Notes: a model not told the origin generated them from the letters alone. A stretch of DNA of 8,217 nucleotides from Acidobacteriota bacterium (GCA_023427865.1 JAEYZV010000025.1:1-8217), one strand, 5' to 3'; numbered from the stretch's first letter, positions 1 to 7,335 are shown. Numbers and translations: made by a program.

Positions 1-1
1 A

Positions 2-2686
2 ATCCCGGGCATGGGCGACGTGCAGCTCTTCGGGTCCGGGGACTATTCGATGCGCGTGTGGCTCGACCCGGGCAAGGTCGCCGAGCGCAACCTCACGGCG
101 GGAGACGTCGTGCGGGCGCTCCGCGAGCAGAACGTCCAGGTCGCCGCCGGGACGCTCGGCCAGCAGCCCGCACCGACGGGCGCGAACTTCCAGCTCAGCG
201 TCAACACGGAAGGCCGCCTCGTCACCGAGGAAGAGTTCGGCGAGGTGATCGTCAAGGCCACGCCCGAGGGCGGCACGGTCCGCCTCAGGGACATCGCGAG
301 GATCGAGCTCGGCGCCAGCCAGTACGCGCTCCGAAGCTTGCTCGACAACAAGACCGCCGCGGCGATGACGATCTTCCAGGCGCCGGGCTCGAACGCGCTC
401 GAGCTGTCGGACAACGTCCGGAAGACGATGGCGGAGCTGTCGAAGTCCTTCCCGGAGGGCGTCACCTACGAGGTCGTGTATGACCCGACGCAGTTCGTGC
501 GCTCGTCGATCGAAGAGGTCGTGCACACGCTGATCGAGGCGCTCGTCCTCGTCGTCATCGTCGTCATCCTCTTCCTCCAGACGTGGCGCGCCTCGATCAT
601 CCCGATCGCCGCCGTGCCGGTGTCGCTCGTCGGCACGTTCGCGGTGATGCTGGGGCTCGGCTTCTCGCTGAACACGCTGTCGCTCTTCGGCCTCGTGCTG
701 GCGATCGGCATCGTCGTGGACGACGCGATCGTCGTCGTGGAGAACGTGGAGCGGCACATCGAGTTGGGGCTCTCGCCGCGCGACGCCACGCACAAGGCGA
801 TGGAAGAGGTGTCGGGGCCGATCATCGCCATCGCGCTGGTGCTGTGCGCCGTCTTCGTGCCCACGGCGTTCGTCAGCGGCCTGACGGGGCAGTTCTACCG
901 CCAGTTCGCGCTGACGATCGCCATCTCCACGGTCATCTCCGCGTTCAACTCGCTGACGCTGAGTCCGGCGCTGGCGTCGCGGCTGCTGCGCCCGCACGGT
1001 GCGCCGCGCGACGCCGTGCAGCGCGCCGCCGACCGGCTCTTCGGCTGGTTCTTCGTGCGCTTCAACCGGGCGTTCGCGCGCGCCTCGCTCGGCTACACGA
1101 ACGGCATCGCCCGCGTGCTGCGGGTCGGCACCGCGGTGATCGTGCTCTACGGCGGACTGCTGGGGCTCACCGCGCTGGGGTTCTCGCGCGTGCCGGCCGG
1201 CTTCGTGCCCTCGCAGGACAAGGACTACCTCGTGGCGTTCGCACAACTGCCCGATGCGGCCACGCTCGATCGCACCGATGCGGTGATCGGACGCATGTCG
1301 GCCGCGGCCCTGGAGCATCGTGGCGTGAAGAGCGTCATCTCCTTCCCGGGCCTGTCGATCAACGGCTTCGTGAACGCCTCCAATGCCGGCATCGCCTTCG
1401 TGATGCTGAAGGATGCCGACGAGCGGGCCGACGAGGGCCTCACCGCCGATCGCATCGTGCAGGACCTGAACGGGCAGTTCGCCGGCATCCAGGATGCGTT
1501 CGTCGCGATCTTTCCGCCGCCTCCGGTGGAGGGGCTCGGCACCGTGGGCGGCTTCAAGCTGTATGTCGAGGATCGCGGCGGGGCCGGCTTCGAGGAGCTC
1601 TATGCGCAGGTGCAGGCGAGCCTCGACACGGCGCGCGGGAAACCGGAACTGGCCGGACTGCTTTCCAGTTTCCAGGTGAACGTGCCGCAGATCGACGCCG
1701 ACGTCGACCGCGAGCGCGCGAAGACCTACGGCGTGCCGCTCACCGACGTGTTCGAGACGCTGCAGGCGTATCTCGGCTCGGTGTACGTCAACGACTTCAA
1801 CAGGTTCGGACGCACGTACCAGGTGAACGTGCAGGCCGAGCAGGAGTTCCGGCTGCAGCCCGAGCAGATTGCGCGGCTCGAGACCCGATCGGCGAGCGGG
1901 CGGATGATCCCGCTCGGGTCGCTCGTCACCGTGTCGCGGGGACACGGGCCGGACCAGGTGATGCACTACAACGGCTTCCCCGCGGCCGAGATCAATGGCG
2001 CGCCGGCGCCCGGGTACAGCTCGGGCCAGGCCCAGGACGCCATCGCCCGCGTGCTGCAGCAGCAGTTGCCGCGCGGGTTCACGTACGAGTGGACCGAACT
2101 CGCCTATCAGGAGGCGGTCGCGGGCAACACGATGGTGTGGATCTTCCCGCTGTGCGTGCTGCTCGTGTACGTGGTGCTCGCGGCGCAGTACGAGAGCTGG
2201 TCACTGCCGCTCGGCGTGATCCTGATCGTGCCGATGACGCTGTCGTCGGCCATCGCCGGTGTGTGGCTGACCGGTGGCGACACGAACGTGTTCACCCAGA
2301 TCAGCTTCCTCGTGCTGGCGGCGCTCGCCTGCAAGAACGCGATCCTGATCGTCGAGTTCGCCAGGCAGCGACAGGACGAAGGCGAAGCGCCGCTGCAGGC
2401 CATCCTCGACGCCTGCCGCGTGCGGCTGCGGCCGGTGCTCATGACCTCGGTGGCCTTCATCATGGGCGTGGTGCCGCTGGTCCTCTCGAGCGGCGCCGGC
2501 GCAGAGATCAGGCGCGCCATGGGCGTCACCGTGTTCGCGGGCATGGTCGGCGTCACGCTGTTCGGTCTCGTGCTCACGCCGGTGTTCTTCGTCTATGTCG
2601 GTCGGTTCGTCACGTGGCTCGGAGGCCGGACACCGGTGCCAGCCCCGCCGGACGCCGACATCACGACTGCTGCGGAGGGATTGTGA
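2..2686 (+). CDS. RND (HAE1/AcrB-like) multidrug efflux permease, 5'-truncated by the window edge
   Basis: This is the inner-membrane proton-driven pump of a tripartite RND exporter. The reading frame is open from base 2, and the first residues (IPGMGDVQLFG) match AcrB around residue 168, so the start and transmembrane helix 1 lie outside the window. The visible 894 residues carry a run of hydrophobic segments (about 177-193, 197-221, 224-249, 273-291, 302-329, 372-398, then five more after residue 710) flanking two periplasmic porter halves. The proton-relay residues of AcrB are all present: Asp240-Asp241 in VVDDAIVVVENVER (D407/D408), Lys778 in CKNAILIVEF (K940), Arg808 (R971) and Thr815 (T978). 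The pump is therefore probably functional and of the hydrophobe/amphiphile type rather than a metal exporter. Substrate cannot be read from sequence. Its stop overlaps the next gene's start, which encodes the outer-membrane channel; an adaptor gene is expected upstream. No frameshift is seen. Confidence 0.97.
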   Translation: MPGMGDVQLFGSGDYSMRVWLDPGKVAERNLTAGDVVRALREQNVQVAAGTLGQQPAPTGANFQLSVNTEGRLVTEEEFGEVIVKATPEGGTVRLRDIARIELGASQYALRSLLDNKTAAAMTIFQAPGSNALELSDNVRKTMAELSKSFPEGVTYEVVYDPTQFVRSSIEEVVHTLIEALVLVVIVVILFLQTWRASIIPIAAVPVSLVGTFAVMLGLGFSLNTLSLFGLVLAIGIVVDDAIVVVENVERHIELGLSPRDATHKAMEEVSGPIIAIALVLCAVFVPTAFVSGLTGQFYRQFALTIAISTVISAFNSLTLSPALASRLLRPHGAPRDAVQRAADRLFGWFFVRFNRAFARASLGYTNGIARVLRVGTAVIVLYGGLLGLTALGFSRVPAGFVPSQDKDYLVAFAQLPDAATLDRTDAVIGRMSAAALEHRGVKSVISFPGLSINGFVNASNAGIAFVMLKDADERADEGLTADRIVQDLNGQFAGIQDAFVAIFPPPPVEGLGTVGGFKLYVEDRGGAGFEELYAQVQASLDTARGKPELAGLLSSFQVNVPQIDADVDRERAKTYGVPLTDVFETLQAYLGSVYVNDFNRFGRTYQVNVQAEQEFRLQPEQIARLETRSASGRMIPLGSLVTVSRGHGPDQVMHYNGFPAAEINGAPAPGYSSGQAQDAIARVLQQQLPRGFTYEWTELAYQEAVAGNTMVWIFPLCVLLVYVVLAAQYESWSLPLGVILIVPMTLSSAIAGVWLTGGDTNVFTQISFLVLAALACKNAILIVEFARQRQDEGEAPLQAILDACRVRLRPVLMTSVAFIMGVVPLVLSSGAGAEIRRAMGVTVFAGMVGVTLFGLVLTPVFFVYVGRFVTWLGGRTPVPAPPDADITTAAEGL
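2674..2680 (+). promoter_or_regulatory. Ribosome binding site of the outer-membrane factor gene
   Basis: GGAGGGA lies inside the last codons of the permease, five bases before the ATG at 2686. It decides the start of the outer-membrane gene and fits the TGATG stop-start overlap. Confidence 0.8.
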
Positions 2687-4080
2687 TGCGCACGCGATGG
2701 AAGGCATCTCTGGTGGCGCTGCTGGTCGCCGCGAGCACAGCGGCCTGCGGCCGACAACGCGTCCATGTGGCGCCAGACACCGCGCCTGCCGCGCTGACGC
2801 AAGCCACACCCGACACGTTCAGCGCCGGCGAGTACGAGCGCCGCTGGTGGCGGGAGTTCGACGATCCCGTCCTCGACGGGCTGCAGGAGGCCGCACTCGG
2901 CGCGAACCTCGACGTGGTGGCTGCCGTGGCCCGCGTCGATCAGGCACGCGCCCTGTTCGACGACGTGCGGCGCGATCGCTTCCCGATCGTGACCGTGAAC
3001 GCCGCGGTGGATCGCCGTGAGCAGGCGGTGCCCGGGTTCATCGAGGAACCGATTCGTACGAGCACGTACCGCGCGACGCTCGACGCGTTCTGGGAAGTCG
3101 ACCTGTTCGGGCGCGTTCGCGCTGCCATGCGAGCCGCGGACGCCGACGCGCAGGCGCTCGAAGCCACGGTCGAGGACGTGCGGGTGATCGTCGCCGCAGA
3201 GGTGGCGCGCGAGTACTTCACGCTGCGCGGCCTGCAGCAGCAGCTGGACGTGGCCGAACGGAGCCTCGTCAACCAGCGCGAGACGCTGCGGCTCACCGAG
3301 GTGCGCCGCGATGCGGGGCTCGGCGAGGAGCAGGATGTCGCGAGCGCAGCGGCGCGCGTGGCGGCGATCGAGGCCAGCATCCCGCCGCTGCGGGCCGCAG
3401 CAACCACACGCCTGCATCGGATCGCGGTGCTGACCGGCGTGCGCCCGGGTGCGCTGGCCATCGAGCTCGAGCCGCGGCCGTATCCCGTGCTTGCCAAGGT
3501 GTTGCCTCTCGGCGACGTGTCGCAACTGCTGCGGCGTCGTCCCGACGTGCGCGCGGCGGAGCGGCGGCTTGCTGCCGCTGCCGCCCGCGAAGGGGTGGCG
3601 GCCGCCGAGCTTTACCCACGCATCTCGATCTCCGGCGCACTGGGTCTGCTGGCCGGGCGCGGCAGCCTGTTCGGGCGCAGTGAGTCGCGCATGTGGTCGG
3701 TGACGCCGGCGCTCCAGTGGGCGGGCTTCGATCTGGGCAGCGCGCGGGCGCGGCGGCGGGGGGCCGAAGCCGCGACGCGCGAGTCGCTGGCCATCTACGA
3801 ACAGGCCGTGCTCCTCGCACTGGAGGAGGTGGAGAACGCGCTCGTGGCGTACCGCGAGGAGCAGGCACGCCTGGTCCGCCTTGCCGACCAGGCGCGCGAG
3901 AGCGCGCGCGCCGCGCAGATCGCCCGCGTCCGCTTCCGCGAGGGGCTCTCTGACTTCCTCACGCTGCTCGACGCCGAACGCACGCAACTGGCCGCCGAGG
4001 ACGCCATCGCACGCGCCGAGGCGGACGTCTTCGTGCGGGTCGTGCAGGTCTACAAGAGCCTGGGTGGGATAGAGGGGTGA
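2686..4080 (+). CDS. Outer-membrane efflux lipoprotein (OprM/NodT/TolC family)
   Basis: This 464-residue protein is the outer-membrane exit duct of the RND pump encoded just upstream. The chosen ATG overlaps the permease stop (TGATG) and is preceded by a strong GGAGGGA ribosome site at 2674-2680, so translational coupling is likely; a longer in-frame reading exists only as a shadow inside the permease. The N-terminus is a lipoprotein signal: basic MRTRWK, a hydrophobic stretch, then the lipobox STAAC with Cys21. Next comes the family's YERRWWREFDDPVLDGL segment (about 50-66). Two long helical, Ala/Arg/Glu-rich OEP repeats follow, with the hallmark LLRRRPDVRAAERRLAAA near residues 281-298 and AELYPRISISGALG after it. 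A coiled-coil-like C-terminal helix ends just before the stop. Length is normal for NodT-type factors. It is followed by a heptamer repeat and hairpins, probably the operon end. Confidence 0.95.
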   Translation: MRTRWKASLVALLVAASTAACGRQRVHVAPDTAPAALTQATPDTFSAGEYERRWWREFDDPVLDGLQEAALGANLDVVAAVARVDQARALFDDVRRDRFPIVTVNAAVDRREQAVPGFIEEPIRTSTYRATLDAFWEVDLFGRVRAAMRAADADAQALEATVEDVRVIVAAEVAREYFTLRGLQQQLDVAERSLVNQRETLRLTEVRRDAGLGEEQDVASAAARVAAIEASIPPLRAAATTRLHRIAVLTGVRPGALAIELEPRPYPVLAKVLPLGDVSQLLRRRPDVRAAERRLAAAAAREGVAAAELYPRISISGALGLLAGRGSLFGRSESRMWSVTPALQWAGFDLGSARARRRGAEAATRESLAIYEQAVLLALEEVENALVAYREEQARLVRLADQARESARAAQIARVRFREGLSDFLTLLDAERTQLAAEDAIARAEADVFVRVVQVYKSLGGIEG

Positions 4081-4084
4081 GGGG

Positions 4085-4132
4085 GTACCGCGTACCGGGT
4101 ACCGGGTATCGGGTGCCGGGTAGCGGGAACGG
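4085..4132. repeat. Degenerate 7-bp tandem repeat, consensus GTACCGG, about seven units
   Basis: Units read in order: GTACCGC, GTACCGG, GTACCGG, GTATCGG, GTGCCGG, GTAGCGG and a shortened GAACGG. The array begins four bases after the stop of the outer-membrane gene and runs directly into the first hairpin. Units 2 and 3 are identical and later ones each differ by one base, as in an ageing tandem array. GGTACC within it is itself palindromic. It resembles the heptamer arrays known from other bacterial intergenic regions, but I cannot assign it to a named family. Confidence 0.85.
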
Positions 4133-4134
4133 TA

Positions 4135-4157
4135 GGGCGCGTTCCCCGCACGCGCCC
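4135..4157. terminator. GC-rich hairpin after the efflux operon (candidate terminator)
   Basis: GGGCGCGT (4135-4142) pairs perfectly with ACGCGCCC (4150-4157) around a 7-base loop. It lies 54 bases past the outer-membrane gene stop, between converging genes. No T-run follows, so it is not a textbook intrinsic terminator. It is preceded by GGTAGGGCG, which also opens the hairpin after the dehydrogenase gene at 7254. Confidence 0.4.
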
Positions 4158-4173
4158 GCCCGGGAAGCCGCGC

Positions 4174-4190
4174 GCCGGGCCTGGCCCGGC
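4174..4190. terminator. Perfect 8-bp palindrome close to the uppP 3' end (candidate bidirectional terminator)
   Basis: GCCGGGCC (4174-4181) and GGCCCGGC (4183-4190) are exact inverted repeats around a single T; in practice a 7-bp stem with a CTG loop. An outer, competing pairing also exists: GCCCGC (4154-4159) plus CGGG (4161-4164) with CCCG (4185-4188) plus GCGGGC (4189-4194), bulging one C. It ends 14 bases from the uppP stop. It could stop transcription from either side, but lacks a T-run on both strands. Confidence 0.4.
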
Positions 4191-4204
4191 GGGCACAATC
4201 CCCT

Positions 4205-5011
4205 TCAGAGCACGCCGCGCGCGATGAGGACGACGACAAGGGCTGCAGCCCCGAGGCGCCACCAGCCGAATACGGCAAGGCCCCGGTGCTGCAGCCAGCC
4301 CACCATCCACCGGACCGACACCATCGCAGACAGCCACGCCGCGACGAAGCCCACGAGCACCGTCGCCGGCCCGTAGGCCTGCAGCATCACGGCACCGCTG
4401 TCGATGGCCTTGTACGCGGTTGCCGCCCCGAGAGTGAGCAGCCCCAGCAGGAACGAGAACTCCACGGCGGCGACGAGCGACAGCCCGGCCGCGAGGCCGC
4501 CCAGAATCGTCGCCAGGCTGCGGCTCACCCCCGGCCACAGCGCGGCGCACTGGCAGATGCCCACCAGCAGCGCGCCACGCCACGTCAGCGCCTCGATCAG
4601 CGTGCCCTCCCGCTGCATGCGCGAGGCCACGAGCAGAATCACCACGCCGCCCACCGCCCATGCCACGGCCACCGGCAGCGGACCGAACAGTCGCTGCTCG
4701 ATGGCCTCCTCGAACGCGAACCCGATCAGCGCCGCCGGCAGGAACGCGAGCACGAGGGCGACCGCCAGCCGGCGCCCGGCGTCGTCGCGCCCGAGCAGCC
4801 CGCTTGCCATCTGCAGCAGGCGCTGCCGATACAGGACGATCACTGCCGCAATGGCCCCGCCCTGGATGGCAATGGCGTAGGCGTTCGATGCCTCACCGCC
4901 CTCGATGCCGAGCAGGCGCTGCGCCACGAGCAGATGGCCGGTGGAACTGACGGGAAGATACTCGGTGAGGCCCTCGACGAGGCCCAGAACGATGGCTTGC
5001 CAGTAGGTCAC
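4205..5011 (-). CDS. uppP: Undecaprenyl-diphosphatase UppP (BacA family)
   Basis: This integral membrane enzyme removes a phosphate from undecaprenyl pyrophosphate, regenerating the lipid carrier for peptidoglycan and other envelope polymers; in many bacteria extra copies give bacitracin resistance. The 268-residue length is typical. Both signature regions are present: EGLTEYLPVSSTGHL at residues 13-27 (Glu13, Glu17, Ser23, His26) and PGVSRSLAT at 160-168, whose Arg164 matches the catalytic Arg of E. coli BacA. Six or more hydrophobic segments cover the rest. In the following GxSR segment the Arg is replaced by Leu179 (GLSLVAAVEFSF), a departure from the usual pattern but not at the catalytic Arg. 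The start is GTG; no in-frame ATG fits better and the N-terminus then matches the family exactly. No convincing Shine-Dalgarno sequence precedes it. It stands alone, converging on the efflux operon and divergent from the dehydrogenase. Confidence 0.96.
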   Translation of the reverse strand: MTYWQAIVLGLVEGLTEYLPVSSTGHLLVAQRLLGIEGGEASNAYAIAIQGGAIAAVIVLYRQRLLQMASGLLGRDDAGRRLAVALVLAFLPAALIGFAFEEAIEQRLFGPLPVAVAWAVGGVVILLVASRMQREGTLIEALTWRGALLVGICQCAALWPGVSRSLATILGGLAAGLSLVAAVEFSFLLGLLTLGAATAYKAIDSGAVMLQAYGPATVLVGFVAAWLSAMVSVRWMVGWLQHRGLAVFGWWRLGAAALVVVLIARGVL

Positions 5012-5019
5012 GCACCGAT

Positions 5020-5025
5020 ATGGTA
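5020..5025 (-). promoter_or_regulatory. Possible -10 box (TACCAT) for uppP
   Basis: On the - strand TACCAT ends eight bases before the GTG start of uppP. A TAnnnT box this close would place the transcript start at or next to the start codon, giving a leaderless or near-leaderless mRNA. There is no clear -35 box, so this is weak. Confidence 0.2.
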
Positions 5026-5049
5026 CGGGAGACCTGCCGAGGGTTTCGC

Positions 5050-5055
5050 TATAGT
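5050..5055 (+). promoter_or_regulatory. Possible -10 box (TATAGT) for the PQQ dehydrogenase
   Basis: TATAGT is the best -10-like hexamer in the 91-bp divergent gap and would leave a leader of about 40 bases before the GTG at 5103. The region at -35 spacing (GGGAGA) does not match TTGACA, so an activator or another sigma factor may be needed, or the box is chance. Confidence 0.3.
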
Positions 5056-5092
5056 GACGCGCGCGGCCGGGATGCGCATCCAGTCACGCCGC

Positions 5093-5098
5093 AAGGAG
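5093..5098 (+). promoter_or_regulatory. Ribosome binding site of the PQQ dehydrogenase gene
   Basis: AAGGAG sits four bases before the GTG at 5103. Its position supports GTG rather than any internal ATG as the start, because the next Met codon would delete the signal peptide. Confidence 0.7.
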
Positions 5099-5102
5099 CC
5101 CT

Positions 5103-7244
5103 GTGATCCGGGCACGCTTCGCCCTCCCGCTCTTGGTACTCGTTCACGCTGCGTGCGCGGGACCGCCCTCGCAGGCACCGATGGGCGCCGGTCGTGACTG
5201 GGCCTCTTACCTCGGCGACAAGGGCACGACGCACTATTCGACGCTCGACGAGATCACCACGGAGAACGTGGCACGGCTGCAGGTGGCCTGGACCTACGAC
5301 ACCAACGATCCAGAACCTGCCGGTGCGGCGGGCGGGCGCGAGTTCCAGACCAACAACCTGATCATCGACGGCGTCCTCTACACGGCGTCGCCCGCGCGTC
5401 ACCTCATCGCGCTCGACGCCGCAACGGGCAAGGAGCTCTGGCGCTTCGATCCCCGCAGCGAGCGCGACGAGGCGCCCGGCAATCGGCAGCGGGGCCTCGC
5501 TCACTGGGCCGACGGCGACGACCGGCGGCTGTTCACGTCGGCAGGCACCTGGCTGTACGCCATCGATGCCCGTACGGGCACGCCGGTCCGATCGTTCGGC
5601 GACAACGGCTCCATTCACCTCGGGCGCGGGCTGGGACTGCGCGGCCTGCCCTCCATCCGGCTCAACACGCCGGGTGTGGTCTACAAGGACCTGTTGATCG
5701 TCGGGGGCCTCATCCCCGAGAACGTCGCCGGAGCCATCCGCGCGTTCGACGTCCGCACCGGCCAGTTGCGGTGGACGTTCCACACCATCCCGCGTCCCGG
5801 TGAGGACGGGCACGACACGTGGCCGGCCGATGCCTGGAAGACCGCCGGCGGCGCATCGGACTGGTCGGGCCATTCGGTGGACGAGGCGCGCGGCATCGTC
5901 TACGTCTCCACGGAAACGGCGGGGCCGGACTTCTGGGGCGGCGATCGATACGGCGAGAACCTGTTCGCCAACGCCGTGGTCGCGCTCGACGCCAACACCG
6001 GTCGGCGGCTGTGGCACTACCAGATCGTCCACCACGACCTGTGGGATCTCGACCTGCCAGCCCCGCCGACGCTGCTCACGGTGACCCACGATGGCAAACG
6101 CGTCGATGCGGTCGCGCAGGGCACCAAGCACGGGCTGCTGTTTGCGTTCGACCGCGTGACCGGTGCGCCACTGTGGCCGATCCACGAGCGTCCGACGCTC
6201 CCGTCGCGCCTGCCCGGCGTGAAGGTCTGGCCGACGCAACCCGTGCCGGAGAAGCCCGCGCCGCTCATGCGCCTGCGCTACACGGCCGACGACGTGTCGA
6301 CGATCTCGCCGATGGCGCGGTTGCTGACGACGGAGCGGTTCGCCCGCAGCGGCAACTTCGGCGCGATGCCTCCGCCGAGCGTCGAGGAGACGATCCTCTT
6401 CCCCGGCCCCGACGGCGGCTTCGAGTGGGGCGGCGCCGCTGCCGATCCCGACGGCATCCTCTACGCGAACGTCAACGAAATCCCGTGGCTGTACCGGATG
6501 ATTCCGACGCGGCGCGGCGACGGCACGCGGCTGTCGATGGGCGAGCGGCAGTACCTCACGCACTGCGCCGCGTGTCACGGGGCCGACCGGCGCGGCGACC
6601 CGAAGGGCGGCATGCCCCCGCTCACCGCCCTGAAGGGACGTCGCACCCCCGAGCACGTGTCGCAGGTCATCGTGCAGGGCGGCGGCCGCATGCCGCCGTT
6701 CGAACGACTCCCCGAGCGGCAGCGTGACGCCATCGTCGCGTACCTGTTCGGCACGGAGGCACCGACCCGCGCGGCCTCTCGGTCGGACGACGACGAGGAG
6801 GCTGAAGAAGCGGAGCCGCCCTACGTGTTCGCCGGCTTCCGCCGCTGGTTCGATCGCGAGGGCTACCCGGCCATCGAGCCGCCCTGGGGCACGCTGAACG
6901 CCGTGGACATGAACACCGGGGAGCTGCTGTGGAAGGTGCCGCTCGGCGAGTATCCCGAGTTGACGGCGCGCGGCATCCCGCCAACGGGAACGGAGAACTA
7001 CGGCGGTCCGGTGGTGACGGCCGGCGGCCTCGTCTTCATCGGGGCGACAGCGGACGAGACGTTCCGTGCCTTCGACAGGAAGACGGGCCGGCTGCTCTGG
7101 AAGGCGACGCTTCCCTTCAGCGGCACGGCGACACCGAGCACCTACATGGCCGGAGGCCGGCAGTTCGTGGTGATTTCGGCCGGCGGCGGCAAGTCCGGCC
7201 GGCCCTCGGGCAGCACCATCGTCGCGTTCGCGCTGCCGGAGTGA
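5103..7244 (+). CDS. PQQ-dependent dehydrogenase (membrane glucose dehydrogenase-like) with inserted c-type cytochrome domain
   Basis: This 713-residue secreted quinoprotein probably oxidises a sugar or alcohol in the periplasm and passes electrons via a covalent haem to the respiratory chain. A GTG start gives a signal peptide (MIRARFALPLLVLVHAACAG); Cys18 could be a lipid anchor, though His at -3 is poor for a lipobox. The eight-bladed propeller begins near residue 30 (DWASYLGDKGTTHYS). Family landmarks are GHDTWPADAWKTAGG, then HHDLWDLDLPAPP at 310-322, the stretch that carries the catalytic Asp in glucose dehydrogenases, and Lys342 in GTKHG, probably a PQQ contact. At about 475-555 a cytochrome c domain interrupts the propeller: CAACH at 488-492 with probable Met530 as second haem ligand (GGRMPPF). 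An acidic linker (562-571) leads back to the last blades (PPWGTLNAVDMNTGELLWK, TENYGGPVVTAGGLVFIGAT). No membrane helices of true Gcd precede the propeller. Substrate is unknown. It converges on pssA. Confidence 0.93.
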   Translation: MIRARFALPLLVLVHAACAGPPSQAPMGAGRDWASYLGDKGTTHYSTLDEITTENVARLQVAWTYDTNDPEPAGAAGGREFQTNNLIIDGVLYTASPARHLIALDAATGKELWRFDPRSERDEAPGNRQRGLAHWADGDDRRLFTSAGTWLYAIDARTGTPVRSFGDNGSIHLGRGLGLRGLPSIRLNTPGVVYKDLLIVGGLIPENVAGAIRAFDVRTGQLRWTFHTIPRPGEDGHDTWPADAWKTAGGASDWSGHSVDEARGIVYVSTETAGPDFWGGDRYGENLFANAVVALDANTGRRLWHYQIVHHDLWDLDLPAPPTLLTVTHDGKRVDAVAQGTKHGLLFAFDRVTGAPLWPIHERPTLPSRLPGVKVWPTQPVPEKPAPLMRLRYTADDVSTISPMARLLTTERFARSGNFGAMPPPSVEETILFPGPDGGFEWGGAAADPDGILYANVNEIPWLYRMIPTRRGDGTRLSMGERQYLTHCAACHGADRRGDPKGGMPPLTALKGRRTPEHVSQVIVQGGGRMPPFERLPERQRDAIVAYLFGTEAPTRAASRSDDDEEAEEAEPPYVFAGFRRWFDREGYPAIEPPWGTLNAVDMNTGELLWKVPLGEYPELTARGIPPTGTENYGGPVVTAGGLVFIGATADETFRAFDRKTGRLLWKATLPFSGTATPSTYMAGGRQFVVISAGGGKSGRPSGSTIVAFALPE

Positions 7245-7258
7245 CCTCGATGCGGTAG

Positions 7259-7279
7259 GGCGTGCGCTCCGCGCGCGCC
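7259..7279. terminator. Hairpin after the PQQ dehydrogenase (candidate terminator)
   Basis: GGCGTGCGC (7259-7267) pairs with GCGCGCGCC (7271-7279) around a TCC loop: nine pairs including one G-U on the + strand RNA. It begins 14 bases after the dehydrogenase stop. No T-run follows. The preceding GGTAGGGCG is shared with the hairpin after the efflux operon. Confidence 0.4.
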
Positions 7280-7335
7280 GTCGGACGCCAGCAGTGCTAT
7301 GGCTGCGCAGGCGACATGGAGAAGCGTGCGCAGAC

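Noticed and set aside
583..2685. In-frame upstream extension of the outer-membrane gene through the permease
   Set aside because: It is an alternative frame of the permease, Arg/Ala-rich. The real start at 2686 has a signal peptide, lipobox and ribosome site.
2593..4278. 561-residue open frame on the - strand across the outer-membrane gene
   Set aside because: It is antisense to a clear OEP family gene, is rich in Arg, His and Gly with no domain, and arises from the high GC content in which stop codons are rare.
4077..4376. Small + strand frame starting at the outer-membrane stop, with an RVPGTGYRVPG pattern
   Set aside because: The pattern is just translation of the 7-bp repeat, and the rest is antisense to uppP.
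4286..5197. 303-residue + strand frame opposite uppP
   Set aside because: It is antisense to a convincing UppP and has a His/Arg/Gln-rich composition with no recognisable domain.
5049..6656. 535-residue - strand frame opposite the PQQ dehydrogenase
   Set aside because: It is a shadow of a clearly coding + strand gene and shows no motif.
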